Part shown: one piece after another, positions 12,444 to 24,516 of the stretch
Layout of the letters: every line of letters starts with the position of its first letter
Numbering within the stretch: position 1 is the stretch's first letter
Source of the DNA: Gonatopus flavifemur
Lineage: Eukaryota > Arthropoda > Insecta > Hymenoptera > Dryinidae
NCBI GenBank assembly: GCA_018340375.1
Contig: JAFFJZ010000003.1
Location: 18,786,001 to 18,850,000 of the forward strand
DNA: 64,000 nt
Reading direction: 5' to 3'
Program-made: the position numbers and the translations under genes
The notes under the pieces: generated by a model
Told to the model about the DNA's origin: nothing
The model's database searches: none
The model's input: the letters and a program-made list of their open reading frames with translations, nothing else

Positions 12444-14564
12444 GAGGATGGGGGTGGGTTAAAAAATCCATACCTTTTTGACGAGTCTGCTTAACATATG
12501 AATTAATCGCAAATTTTACAGCAGTGCGTTCAAGAATGTCTTGGATGATCCTGCCTATCCTTGAGCGCTGAACTTCATATCTCGAATATCGTTAGTATCG
12601 AAACATTGAATCATTAATTTGCATTTACACCATCACGCACGCCTGTTGATTTCATTCCTTACAAACTTTCGAACGTTTTAATTCCATACATTCAAATGCA
12701 CGAATCCAGGACGTTTGGAATATGCAATGTACTTCACAGATAGCTAAATACATTGAATTTGCATACATATATATGCAATAAATTCAAACGCTCAAGTGCA
12801 TTGGAAACAGGAATATGAAGTTTCGTAAATTCAGAGCATTATTCTTCCGGGACAACTTGAATAATAGTGATTTCTTTTTCGCGAATATCATTACAGTACT
12901 TCACGAATCAAATATTTTTCTCTCGCATTGCAATATCTCTTCGTGTTTTAAATGCTTTTATAAAGATAACGTGCACTTTGCGGCAACTTGAGAGAAACTA
13001 ATGAAACGGCCAAAGGACAACTACATAAACAAGACGTGACAAATTGTCTGCTATCCATAATCCTCCGTTAAATGAAAAGCCATTGAGAGCAGTTCGGACG
13101 TGATGCATTAACGATTGGCAGAGACTGTTATGAGATTAGTGCTTAGAGTCTATCATCCTAGTATTCCAATCTCAATTTCGTTCATGACAAAACTCTCGAT
13201 TCGCTCGAGTAAAGCTGATGGAAATTTATGACCCTCTTTGAAATTTGAAATATCAAATACACATTCTAAGTATTTGAATCAATGAAATCCCTTCCGGAAT
13301 GTCAGAAAATGTGACTCTAATTCCTTGATATCGACTTTTTTTCTAAAAACTTTATTCAGTTCAAGAAAATTTCAACTGGATTATCGAAACGTATTCTGAA
13401 AATTCAGAGTTTTTCAGAATTCAGCAAAATGTTTTTGAAATTTCAGAAAGCGCTTTTCTTACAGTAAAATAATCCCGTTAAGGAAGAATACTTTTCCCGA
13501 TAATCGATTCTTCTGCATCCGTGCATGTGAGAATTCCATGACATTATGATCCTACCAGAACCTACCACAGAGTATTCTCAATTATACATCTCATAATGGA
13601 ATTATCGAATCAAATCCTCTGGGAAAACGGCGAGCGAAGGGACAACTCCGAAATAATTGAACTGTATTCGGGTTCAATTTGTATAAATTCAATACATCAC
13701 GTTTCGCATTACTAGCTCCCATCTCGAGTGGATTATCACTACTGTCGTGCGGTAATAATTAGATCTACTATATTTTCTGCTCATTTCTTTTGACGAAATT
13801 CGATTATCGGAAAATGTGATCCGATGTTCTTCGTTCTTCTGTATCCGAATTGGAGAATAATATGCACTAAGTGAATCAATTCAACCATTGCTATTTTTCT
13901 TTTGTTGATTCCAATTACGTAAACTCGAAGAATATGCGATTCGATTGAAATAACGATTCGCCTGATGATATACTTTCTCATGAGCTCGTGCGTATTACGG
14001 GTCGCAAAAGACGGCTATGAAATCGGTCGTTCAGTTCTCTGTCAAACGTAGAATCACAAGGAAGTGCAGTTTCTATCATTGACAAATTCTTAACATGTCG
14101 TAACATTAAAACACATATTTTTAGTAGGAAAGAATAATAACCCCACATTTAACGGTTCTAGAACATTGAAAGAAACTTTACTTCCCAAATTTCTTCAAGT
14201 GAAAATACTGTAACTCTGATAAGAGTGAAAATTCCGCTCCATAACAGTGGAGAAAAGCAGCAACTTTCAATTTCCAGTGTTCAGGAAATTTAATTTACCA
14301 AGATCATTGCGAATTGTTATTACGATTGGTTGTACGAATGACGCACGAAAAAGTAAAACACATTAATGAGAGAATGATAAGTTGATTTATAATGGATTCG
14401 GAACATATTTTTAGAAATTTTTATTGAAAATTTGAAAAAGGCAAATTAAAATTCCCTAGTTCCTAGCACTTCACTTGTTCCGCAGAGCAGATTAATCGAG
14501 TCTGAAGGATGAGAAATTTGTAGGAAGGTGTAGTTTTTGGTTAATGAGATTTGCAGGAATTCTC
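12444..14564. other. No recognised gene
   Basis: AT-rich with short chance ORFs only. Confidence 0.55.
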
Positions 14565-14705
14565 TCTCTAAATTCCTTGGAGTGAAAATACTACAAGTTC
14601 AGGGAGAGTGAGATTCCACTCCAAGAGAGTAACAATTCACTCTTTAGGAGTGGAATCCTCCTCTCGTTGGACTGGCAGTATTTTCACTCCAAGAAATTTA
14701 AAGAG
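14565..14705. mobile_element. Palindromic element, about 140 bp
   Basis: Arms share CCTTGGAGTGAAAATACT and GGATTCCACTCC in inverted orientation. A single diverged arm (AAGTGAAAATACTG) lies near 14195. Confidence 0.65.
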
Positions 14706-15958
14706 CTGATGCATTTAAATTGAAAATATTTGAAATAAAAAAAATTCGAAATCTCACTTGGAAAGAATGATTATGCGACTATTATTGTTTTAATTTACGT
14801 TTCGAATGTTTCGAAGTTGAAATCTTGTTCATGCACCCTAAACGGATACAAACTGTTTCGTTAACACAACTATCCGGTTAGTTCTTGCAATGATACACGT
14901 ATTTCCATGTTTCAAATAGTTAAAAAAATATGCAACACTCAATTTGAATTTTCGAAAAAAGAGCAAGCACAAAAAAGATGAAAGCAAACTATGTGCAGGC
15001 ATTGAATTTCAGAAAAACCACTATGATCTTTTTATTTACCCTGCTGAAAATGCCGAGCAAAAAATTGTTGTTACACTTTGAACGGCTTTTGTTACAGCAA
15101 ATTTGGTCAAAAACCGACAAACTTTCTACTCGGTTTTATCCGGAATTACCAGATAGGAACCTTCTATCAAAATCTTGTAGCAACATTTTTTTCAATCTCA
15201 GATCAGATCTTTTCTTTGATATCTGAAATTAAAATTCCCATTGAATTAACAATTTTTCAAACTTGAATCAAAGAACAATGCATTGTGAGTAGTATAACAG
15301 AATATTTTAGAGAAATCAAATAATTTATTCAACAACTTTGTCGCGGACAATTAAAAATATAATAATTTGTTATTTTCTAACTTTTAACCTCCAACCTCCT
15401 TTTTTTATACATGTATTACTATTTTTCGTATTCTTTAACGAATGACATGCTATGAAACCGTTTTTCTATCACATTATTCAACGTTCAATTTTCAACGTGT
15501 CGAAGCTATACAAGAATTAAGACACACATCTCATTTTTACACTAACTAATCACCAACGTCTTCTTAAAATTATATTCTCATCATTATCAACATTGTATAA
15601 CTCAATATACACTAATTGTTTCTTAAGTTGAAGTAAAAAGGAAGTTACAAAAATCCGATGGAAGTTACTTATTTTACATCCATGAACATTCAAGGGAATG
15701 ATAACGCTGGCACATGGTCGTTTATTGTACATTTATTCTTCAAAAAATATCGATATTTATAGAATACCAAAAAATACCGCATCATCCAATGGTCTTAGGT
15801 TTCTTCAAAATTATATTCAGTGATAAAAAAATTCGTGAATTGAAGAACAAAATAAACGATGACTCGTGAACTTGGAAAATCAAATGAACCAGAAAATCCT
15901 CAATTGATCAATACGTACTGACCGATACAATGTACACTAAGAGAATACAATTAGGTTA
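14706..15958. other. No recognised gene
   Basis: Holds one family A MITE arm (15041-15200), then AT-rich sequence running to the end of the Pol ORF. No LTR was recognised here. Confidence 0.5.
15041..15200 (+). mobile_element. Family A MITE, single arm (copy 4)
   Basis: Starts CTGCTGAAAATGCC, then TTTGAACGGCTTTTG, TTTCTACTCGGTTT and TCCGGAATTACCAGA. Only the left half is recognisable. Confidence 0.55.
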
Positions 15959-18751
15959 TCAAATTATAACAGCATCTATTTTATGAAAAAGTTTGTATGG
16001 GGTGATTCCTGTGATCGGGTGTGGTGTGGTGTTGTAATAAAAAATCATTTCCGATATCAGGTCATCCCACTTCTTCATTTCTTGGTCATAAATTTGGAAA
16101 TATTCTATCATTATATCGTATAACCTATTCAAAACTCCGTAACAGTCAGGGTCCTTATTTTCTAGTTCAATAATTTCAATATCCATGCCATCACATAAAT
16201 TTCTGAAACCTCGATATTCTCGTAGTTCCGAGGTTTTATCAATTAAAATTGATTTTGGAATCATAGAAGTGCTCAAAAAATATTCGAGTACCTTCTTCAA
16301 CGAACAATCATCATTTTTATTCTTTAAGGGAATTACATTTCCATACATGGAATGGTTATCATGTATAATCATCACATACTCATTCCCGCGTTCAGTCTTT
16401 TTGAGAGGACCAAATATACCAAAGGCGCATTTGTTTAACATCTCTTTTGGAGTTTCATTCATTTCCAACGGAGTATTTATAGCGTCGGTACTCTTTCGAC
16501 AACATATTTCGCAATCGTCAATGTATTCTCGTACGTCTTCTTTTAATTCATCCCAATAATACTTCAAACTTATACGATAAACAGTGCTATCAATATTTTT
16601 ATTGTGTCCGCCCAGCGGTCCATCGTGATAATCCTTCAGGATTTGCCGTTTTTGTTTCCTCGAATTAACAATTTTCGAATTCTCATCAATATGTATATTT
16701 ACATCGGTATCATTCTTCACTTTTAGGATAATTTTCATCGCAAGATCGACGTCATTCAAAAATTCCCCATCTTCATCGATTACCCGGCAATCAAGATGTT
16801 GAAATGGAACAGTCCATGGAATAGACTTTCTTTGCTCTCCAATCTTTATCAATTGAACATGATCGATCGTTGGATCGAATACAAGATCGAATTTTTTTTT
16901 CAAATAATGTGAAAAATGCTTCGTTCCCCAAAATACAGCGCGTAAGAACTTCTCTTCTGGGGGACGATCTTTATCCAGGTCTTTTAATATTCGGCTATAA
17001 AATCCAATTATACGGGGCTTTTGATCTAAACTCTTTTGAAACAACTTTAATCCAATAGCATCATCAAAAACCTTAGGGAATAAAATAAAATTCTCTTCAA
17101 AATTTGGGAAAGATAATACCGGAGCATTAATAAAGTTTTCTTTCAACGTTTCAAACGCCGTTTGATGTATTCTTTCCCACTTGAAGATATTCGTTTTCGC
17201 TAATGCGATTAACGGTCCTGCGACATGAGTGAAATTTTCCAAAAATCGATGATAGTTGTTCAAAAAATTGATGAATGCATTTACATCTGTGATGCTTTGA
17301 GGAGTCGGAAAATTTTTCACCATCATCACTTTCGCAGGATCAGGTTTGATTCCAGTCACTGATATCTCATGAGCCAAAAATGAAACTGTTTTTTTCAACA
17401 ACTGACACTTTGCGGTTTTAATCTTCAAATTATTGTTTCTGAATTTCAAAAATACTTCTGTCAACAATTTTTCGTGTTGTTCCAACGTAGAACTGTGCAG
17501 AATAATATCGTCCACATACCAGTGGACCCCTTTATGGATCCCTCCCAAGACCTTGTTCATGACTTTTTGAACAGTCGAAGTGCCATCCCTAAGACCTTGG
17601 GGCATTCGATTGAATTCGTAACGTCCTGTGGGCGTTTCGAAAGCAGTTTTCGGTCTATCCGCTTCGTCTAATTCGATCTGATATGAAGCAGATTCGAGAT
17701 CCAGGATGCTAAAAAAATTTGCACCGAACATTGTGTCGGTTATATCGAAAATTTGAGGAATCAGCGGAGAGTCAAATTCTGTAATCAAATTGTTGATTCC
17801 ACGAAAATCAACGGCCAATCTTAACCGATTTTTATCTCTGTTTTTTTTGGAAATTTTCAATGGAGAATTCCACGAGGAATTACTTCTCCTGATAATCCCT
17901 TGTCTCAGCATCTTTTCTATTTTTTCTTCGACGTCCGGACGATTTAATTTTTCCAAATCCGATGATTTCGTTTTGATTTTGATCGGGCGGGTTCGCGTAA
18001 TGGGAATTTTGTAGACGAATGAATTTGTTGCCGTCAAGTTATCATCTTCTAAAAAGAATGTAAAATTAAATGTTTCACTGATCAACGAAACGATTTCCCT
18101 CTCCTTTTCGGTCATATTTTCGCTTATCAGCGATTTTTTGATCCTATCGGATCGACTAGGCTCATGCGTATGTAACTCGTACTTCAAATGCATTGAATCT
18201 TTAATCGGGCGTGTCGCGTGATTATTAAGTTTCACAGTAATCTTATCGAAATAAATTTTCTTATCTCTAAAGAGATCATGTTTTTTGGAATATTTTAAAA
18301 AATTTTCTCCTAGAATTCCATCCGCGGATGTCGGAAAATCATCCTGGACAATGTAAAATAAATGTTCAATCTTAATGTCTAATGTTATACTGACTTTCAA
18401 TCTTCCTATTATTTTTTGAATCTCCCCTAATGTTCCTATTAATAATGAATCATCATCCATTATTACTACTTTTGAGTCGGTAATCATACTTCTTCTAATT
18501 AGACTAAATTTAATATCGGAGGTAACAACGAACAATAGCGACGGTCTCTTCATTCCTGACACAGGAATCCAAATCCTGTTTGTTAATGTGCTAAACTGTT
18601 GTGGATCGAGTCTTGGATCGAGTCTTGGATCATTCCTCTGAATATTTATCAACTTCCTGCATGGGCAAAAATCGGTATTGTAGATGATTCCACAAGCTTG
18701 ACACCTGGCAGATGTATTTGTTCTGCTTCCGAATGGTTTGCTTCTTATCAT
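15959..18751 (-). CDS. Ty3/gypsy-type Pol ORF, 930 codons, unbroken, degenerate active sites
   Basis: Long terminal repeat retrotransposon polyprotein. Order: zinc-knuckle-like CQACGIIYNTDFCPC (17-31); retropepsin remnant (about 72-150, family DTG reads VTS at 76-78, DGILG at 144-148); reverse transcriptase (about 250-520, Asp351 in LDLESA, YVDD at 412-415, SSWNSP, RMPQGL); RNase H remnant (about 550-635; Asp and Glu positions read Lys560 and Phe602, Asp626 kept); integrase zinc finger (His709, His716, Cys747, Cys750); integrase core (about 772-925; triad positions read Gly778, Asp838, Asn875). It ends soon after GITPYKLF, before the usual C-terminal domain. An in-frame TAG lies 12 nt upstream of the ATG, so the start is bounded. 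I saw no LTRs or separate gag. It could be a decayed element, a trans-mobilised copy, or a host-adopted gene; active-site alignments are by eye. Confidence 0.85.
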   Translation of the reverse strand: MIRSKPFGSRTNTSARCQACGIIYNTDFCPCRKLINIQRNDPRLDPRLDPQQFSTLTNRIWIPVSGMKRPSLLFVVTSDIKFSLIRRSMITDSKVVIMDDDSLLIGTLGEIQKIIGRLKVSITLDIKIEHLFYIVQDDFPTSADGILGENFLKYSKKHDLFRDKKIYFDKITVKLNNHATRPIKDSMHLKYELHTHEPSRSDRIKKSLISENMTEKEREIVSLISETFNFTFFLEDDNLTATNSFVYKIPITRTRPIKIKTKSSDLEKLNRPDVEEKIEKMLRQGIIRRSNSSWNSPLKISKKNRDKNRLRLAVDFRGINNLITEFDSPLIPQIFDITDTMFGANFFSILDLESASYQIELDEADRPKTAFETPTGRYEFNRMPQGLRDGTSTVQKVMNKVLGGIHKGVHWYVDDIILHSSTLEQHEKLLTEVFLKFRNNNLKIKTAKCQLLKKTVSFLAHEISVTGIKPDPAKVMMVKNFPTPQSITDVNAFINFLNNYHRFLENFTHVAGPLIALAKTNIFKWERIHQTAFETLKENFINAPVLSFPNFEENFILFPKVFDDAIGLKLFQKSLDQKPRIIGFYSRILKDLDKDRPPEEKFLRAVFWGTKHFSHYLKKKFDLVFDPTIDHVQLIKIGEQRKSIPWTVPFQHLDCRVIDEDGEFLNDVDLAMKIILKVKNDTDVNIHIDENSKIVNSRKQKRQILKDYHDGPLGGHNKNIDSTVYRISLKYYWDELKEDVREYIDDCEICCRKSTDAINTPLEMNETPKEMLNKCAFGIFGPLKKTERGNEYVMIIHDNHSMYGNVIPLKNKNDDCSLKKVLEYFLSTSMIPKSILIDKTSELREYRGFRNLCDGMDIEIIELENKDPDCYGVLNRLYDIMIEYFQIYDQEMKKWDDLISEMIFYYNTTPHPITGITPYKLFHKIDAVII
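18603..18631 (-). repeat. Short tandem repeat in the Pol ORF
   Basis: The 12-mer GGATCGAGTCTT is repeated nearly 2.5 times on the plus strand. It encodes DPRLDPRLDP (residues 41-50) in frame, so it lengthens the protein without breaking it. Confidence 0.8.
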
Positions 18752-18959
18752 GATGAGACGCTATTTATCTGTGAATTTGAAAAATATAGGTATAATTTCT
18801 TTCAGCCACTTTGCAATACAAAAAAAAAACAGCATGCTTATGATTCTCAATTATGACAATCAGTCAATTGAAATGAACCCAATTACGAGGCTTGCAGCCA
18901 ATTGTTGTAATCTCCGATTAAACTTTGTTGAAGCTTTGTTTTGACCATGAATTAATTAA

Positions 18960-19253
18960 CCCTCCGGGGATACACTTACAGTTTCCTGACACATGGGATA
19001 CATTGGGTCAGTTTGACTCAAGTGTTTTTTGATCTCTCATATCTCGGCTTTAAAACATCGTAGGGCAATGTTTTGTTTTTTAAATTCATCACCGAAGTCT
19101 GCAGAATACGAATCCGAAACCCGCTTTGCTCTACAGTTGATATTGATGGTTTCTTCAATATTTAAAGAAATATATATAAAGGTACTTTTTCAGAGATATA
19201 CAACTTTTCGAAATGAAGGATGGGTCATTTTGACCCAGTGTATCCCCGGAGGG
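18960..19253 (+). mobile_element. piggyBac-type MITE, 294 bp
   Basis: Perfect 17-bp terminal inverted repeats beginning CCCTCCGGGGATACACT, flanked on both sides by TTAA (18956-18959 and 19254-19257). TTAA duplication and a CCCT start are hallmarks of piggyBac transposition. No transposase ORF is present. Subterminal GGGTCA/TGACCC motifs occur at both ends. It sits just upstream of the Pol ORF. Confidence 0.92.
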
Positions 19254-19257
19254 TTAA

Positions 19258-22200
19258 GTAACATTTCATTCAACTTTTCAGATGCTCAAATTATTGAAGG
19301 AAGTTTTGTATGAATAATTATGACAATCACCGCTAACTTTACAGCTGGCAGTTTTAGCTTCATCAGTCACCTTTCCACGTGACTCAATTGTATTGATTCT
19401 AATGATGACAATAACAATAATTCATGCACACTCACTGCAAAGAGAAACATACGAGGGTATCATATGTCGATCCTAAAAGAAAGGTATTCCATTGCCTCTC
19501 CTCAAATGGACTAATAGTGAACCTTTTGTTCGAGAGAATTCCTCAGAAAGTTTAATTTAAAAGTTCCGAGATCAATCTATGACATAAAAATAAAACAAAA
19601 TAGCTAAAAATCATAGGAAAAAAATATGGAATAGAAGAACGTCGGATATTCATATTTGGTTTTTTCTTTCTCCTCATTCAATGTTCAATTCAATTCAATC
19701 AATTTATTCGAATTCAATTACAGAATTTGAATGGGCGGTGTTGGCAGACAGACAAAAAAATGATAGAAAATACCCTAAAATACTGCAAAAATTTATCTTT
19801 TGCTGTGAGAAATTTTGAGCAGAGATAAGATCTATATTGCAATAGCAAACTCACTTTTCATGGTAATTTTACATGGTCATTTTTTCGTGAATTAACGTAC
19901 ATTAAAGTGGAAGGAATTGGGGGCACGAAATATAAAAATAATGCCCGTTAACTGTTGTCTTTCAATAGACCTTGAAACGTTTGAAACGTGACTAAGAATC
20001 TGAAAGACTCATATGTCTGGAAACAAAACACGGGAGTTGAAAGTGCTGTGATATGCATTTTATTACCTTGGGATGCAATACTCTCTTTTTACTAGAATCT
20101 TACGAATGGTGGATGCAAGGTCACAAAAAATAACTAATTCATAAAAAGACGCCTCAACAATGTTCAAATTCTCTATTTCTCAACTACAAAAATGAAACTT
20201 CCTTTCAATCCTTATAGCAGTGTACTATAAATCACAAACATTGTGAACCCTGGGAAGATTCTAAGCAGATTACAGAGAAAAGCAAATAGATACATGAATA
20301 TTTATATAATGTTAAAATCATCTCAGTCAGCACAGAAATTTTTTTAATGCATTCGGAAACTATGTCGCTGAAGTTTGAATCGTTTATTGGAACAACTTAG
20401 TAATCAAATAACGAAATACTCAGCTGTTTGAGACCCAAATCTTGCAATACATTCTTCGATGTATGTTTTCAGTTGCAAAAAATGACAAAGAATTGATTAG
20501 AGACGATAAATAAAGGTGATTCATCAGATTTTGTAAGTTCCAATTTTCGTTCCGTTTCCGTAAACGATTCCAACTCCAAGAACATCGGAAACCGTAGTAT
20601 TTGAAGTAGTGTTTCATGGATTCCAACTTCAAATGAAAGTTCTGCAAAATTTTTGAATAACTTGGACGTTCCATTGGAAGAGGAAATTTTAAGAACGTAT
20701 TCTACAGGTATTGGAATACTTTATGGGAAATTGTGGATTTCCTCAAAAGGTCCTTGAGCATTCATAGAACTTCATCAAAAATCTTTCCAAAATATTTCAT
20801 TTGTATTCACAAAGAAGCTATGCCCCGGGACATCTCTGAAAATTTCTCTGAATATCTTTGAAAAACCCTGAATTTGTCTAAAAAATATGGAAACTTTCTG
20901 AAATCCTCTGGAAAATTTGGAAATGTTCAGAGATTTTCAGAAAAATTGGTCAATGTGGTCAATTGGATATGATTGATTATTATTTTAGATCAAATGAATG
21001 TTTGGTCATGTTGAGTCTCATAATACATTGAAGCAATTAATTGAAGTTTGCATTCCTCAAATGATTCATCTTTATTCGAACGAAAATGATTAAAAAATAC
21101 CCGATTCACGGTGTATATTGATCATCTGACGGTTCTATTACTTATCAAATGGTTCACATACATTGTTTCATATAGGTTAGACTCAATTTAACTGTTTTGT
21201 GTAGAGTGTTATGCAAATGTCCTAACGAAATCCTTCAACACATGCCGTCCAAATTTTAATCGTTTATCGAAACAAATTTATCACCGGATATTTGAGAATC
21301 TGTATTGACGGCGGATTCATTGTTTTCATCGGAACAAATTCAGTTTGTATTACTCAAGTCAATTAAGGACCGTGGAGCCCTTCGAGGAATGGGCATAATT
21401 TTGCTACGTACTTTCTGATCAACCAAGCAATGGATACAAATTTCAAATTCACAGTGATGAAGTACATTACTAAAATTAAGCTTTGAATATTATGAAATTG
21501 GAACTACACATGATTTCTCAAAATCATGCAAACGATTATAAACTTATTAACCTACGAATGTCAATAATTTTTATAACTCATGTTTAGGAATATGTTTTGG
21601 GTTTTGGATTTATGCAGTGCACTATATTACTGTGTATTTAAAATTTTGATCCATTGCTCAGTTATTTAAAAACTACGTGGCAAAATTTTGTCCGTTCTTC
21701 AATGCTCCATGGCCTTTAAAGACTCAGTTTGTCTCACATTGACTTTTGTAAAATCTTCAACGCATGAAAGAACGTCGACGTTTCTAAAATGTTTTTTCTA
21801 AGTGAAAAATATCACAAATTACCCGTAGTTCAACTTTCATTGGTTTTCACATAACACAAACACTCAATTTCTACACACTTGCTATGTTTGATCATCCTTT
21901 ACGAATTATGAAACCTCTTGCACTACTCATTCTTAATCTCTTTCTTCGCTTATTAATTGATCGATCACAACTATCTCAAGATGAATCGGGTTTCAATATC
22001 GAATCGTTTACTTTCGCTGTTACAAGCGCATAATCCACTGCTAAACCATATGATCGCGTCTCGTTAGCATCAAAAATCACCTCAGTTCTTCTCTTTCTCT
22101 CGTTTATCGCACTCCTCCATTTCTCTCCTATAAACGTCAAAATCGTTGGTTCTTTTTCTTCTTCTTCTCTCTACTCACTCGATTATATATTTCCCATCGA

Positions 22201-22396
22201 CATTCCTTTCGAACGTGACAATGCTTCCTTTGTAATAAACATCAAGAAAATATTGTCATATTTGAAAGATACATATTTAAGAATCATATAATTATAGCAT
22301 ATCGAAGAATTCATATAATTTCAAATTAACGCAAAGAAATGAATTTATCAATCGCTTCACATACTATATTATATTTATGAAAGATCACTTTACAAT
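19258..22396. other. No recognised gene
   Basis: AT-rich. A CTGAAAATTTC-rich tract lies at 20835-20950. Short chance ORFs only. Confidence 0.55.
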
Positions 22397-22648
22397 CCAG
22401 ATAACACACGAAGAATTCTTTTACAAAAACAAGAATAGAATTCTTCAAGAACTCTTTTCGAACTAATGAATTCATAAAGAACTCTGAAGGGGTTCAATGT
22501 TTGGGACATTAACGAGTTCTTCGAGAACACTGAAAGTATTGTTTTAGTACTCTCAAAGAACTCGTAAATGTCCCAAAGATTGAACTCCTCCAGTTCTTAA
22601 AGAATTTTATACTTGTTTTTGAAAAAGAATTCTTGGTGTGCTATCAGG
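22397..22648. mobile_element. TIR element, 252 bp
   Basis: CCAGATAACACACGAAGAATTC at 22397 pairs with its near complement ending CTATCAGG at 22648. The internal GAACTCTT/AAGAGTTC blocks also pair. Confidence 0.65.
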
Positions 22649-24516
22649 GAACAATAACAGTTTTGCAGTTCAAAACTAAAATGAATATTAATTTTCATAG
22701 GATAAATGTATTAATCAACTGAAGACTACTCTGCACTGCAATACATTCTTGAAACGATATTTCCGTTCCAAGGCCATTCGAGAGAATGAATAACGACGAT
22801 TAAACAGTTTCTATAAACGATTGAAACTTCAAAAAAATTAGAAAAAACATCAACTGCGCGCGAAACGTATAATTATTGAAGACATTGAAAACTCTTTTGA
22901 TCAAAGAAAAACAATATTTTGGAAATACTCACACACAGGTCCGTCTTTCATTGCTTGAAGGCCCTGGGCCTACTTAGAGTGGAGGCCCATGTAAGGAAAC
23001 GTAAAATCTTGAAATTTTCAAAAAGCGATATAAGAAATTCAATGACCGAGTCAAGGCTGAACAATTTATCTATTATGTCCCAAGTAGCACCAGAATATAC
23101 TATGAACGTTCTTCGAAAATTCAAAATATGTTCTATGCATATTCCAATGACACCGTTTCATAGGTGCTATGCATATTCATCGAACGTTGGAGACCTACAA
23201 TCTGAAGTATGTTCTTTGAATTGTGTACCCAGTCCCCAGGAATTAATTTAAGAATATGAAAAACCGATAATTTCTCCCGTCTTGTGAGTTTAAATTCTCA
23301 TTTCGTTTCCATAAACGATTCAAATTTCAAGAACATAAAATGAAGAATCGATCATGAATCACTCCAAAGGTGTATTTTGTATGTCCATGATTGTGAGTCA
23401 CTTGAGAATATTCATCATCACAGACTTTTCTATACATATATGAGGTACATAGCTTACGAACATGCTATAGTTTGTAGCGGCTCTGAACGGCTCCGAGTGA
23501 GGCAAAACATTGATATACGCGTAGTAAGCATGCGTTAATGGACACGATTTGTCATTGATATTGTTTTCGAATTTGTATTGACAAAATCCTTACTACATGA
23601 CAAATTCCACCATCCCCACTCCTACTCATCACAGAAGCATGTGTTAATCACCTTTTTCTCATGACACTGGCTGTAGATCCCAAATCTCTCCCTCTCCACG
23701 CCCTGTTCTTATCAAGATCATTAAATTGAATAACAAAAAACGAGGAGCTCAAACCGTGCACTGTAACATTGATAAGTCTTAATGATAATAATATTCGTGA
23801 CAACTAAAAAAATTTCAGTACCTGATTAATTCTGCAACAACCGAAAATTTCCCAGTAGAAGTCTACGATTTTTTCTGATGTTCGACTCACGATTGGGAGA
23901 TGGACCTGTTGATCAAAATCGATTCTATTCACTAATCATTGAAAGAACTGAACTAATTCCACATGTAATGAGATATACTGCCGATTTGAAAAAATTTGAC
24001 GTATGTGTAAACAAAGACATGTATTGATTTTGCGATCTACAAACCAACCGTGAATCCAAAAAACAAAACAACCACTTCACAAAAATACTTGAATGATTGT
24101 AAGAAATGAATCCAATTTCAATTTTGAAGAATGGAATTCACTTGCCATCGATTTTGTTCAGAATTCTCAAGTTTGAATAGTATTTTTTCAAGATTCGGAC
24201 GAAAATCGTAAATGAATGGGTTCTTACCTTTTGTGAGGAAGGTATTCCTTGAGTTTCTGCTCACATAATCCTTGAAAATAGAACACATAAAACAATGAAT
24301 CATTTTTCACCGATAATTCCGACATACATTCATTATCATGCGATAAAGACGGTGATGAAAATCTTTCCTCAGGAAACTACACATAAGTATACGGAGTACA
24401 ACACATTCGGATGATGAGTTACGAACAACTGAACGATGTTTACATTTGGTAATCCCAAAACTGTGTTAATTGAACCTTCGTCGATGGTTGCGTTCTGAGG
24501 CCGAGATGAAGTTAGA
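22649..24516. other. No recognised gene
   Basis: Apart from the truncated element at 23078, AT-rich sequence without conserved ORFs. Confidence 0.5.
23078..23230 (+). mobile_element. Left end of a CCCAAGTAGCA element
   Basis: TCCCAAGTAGCACCAGAATA starts a stretch closely matching the first 110 bp of the element at 32653 (ACCGTTTCATAGGT shared). The right terminus was not found, so this copy is probably truncated. Confidence 0.5.

Noticed and set aside
15300..19000. LTR pair for the Pol element
   Set aside because: Reading both flanks showed no direct repeat long enough to be an LTR; an automated self-comparison would settle it.
19029..19313. 94-codon ORF
   Set aside because: Crosses the right end of the piggyBac-type MITE; no protein similarity.
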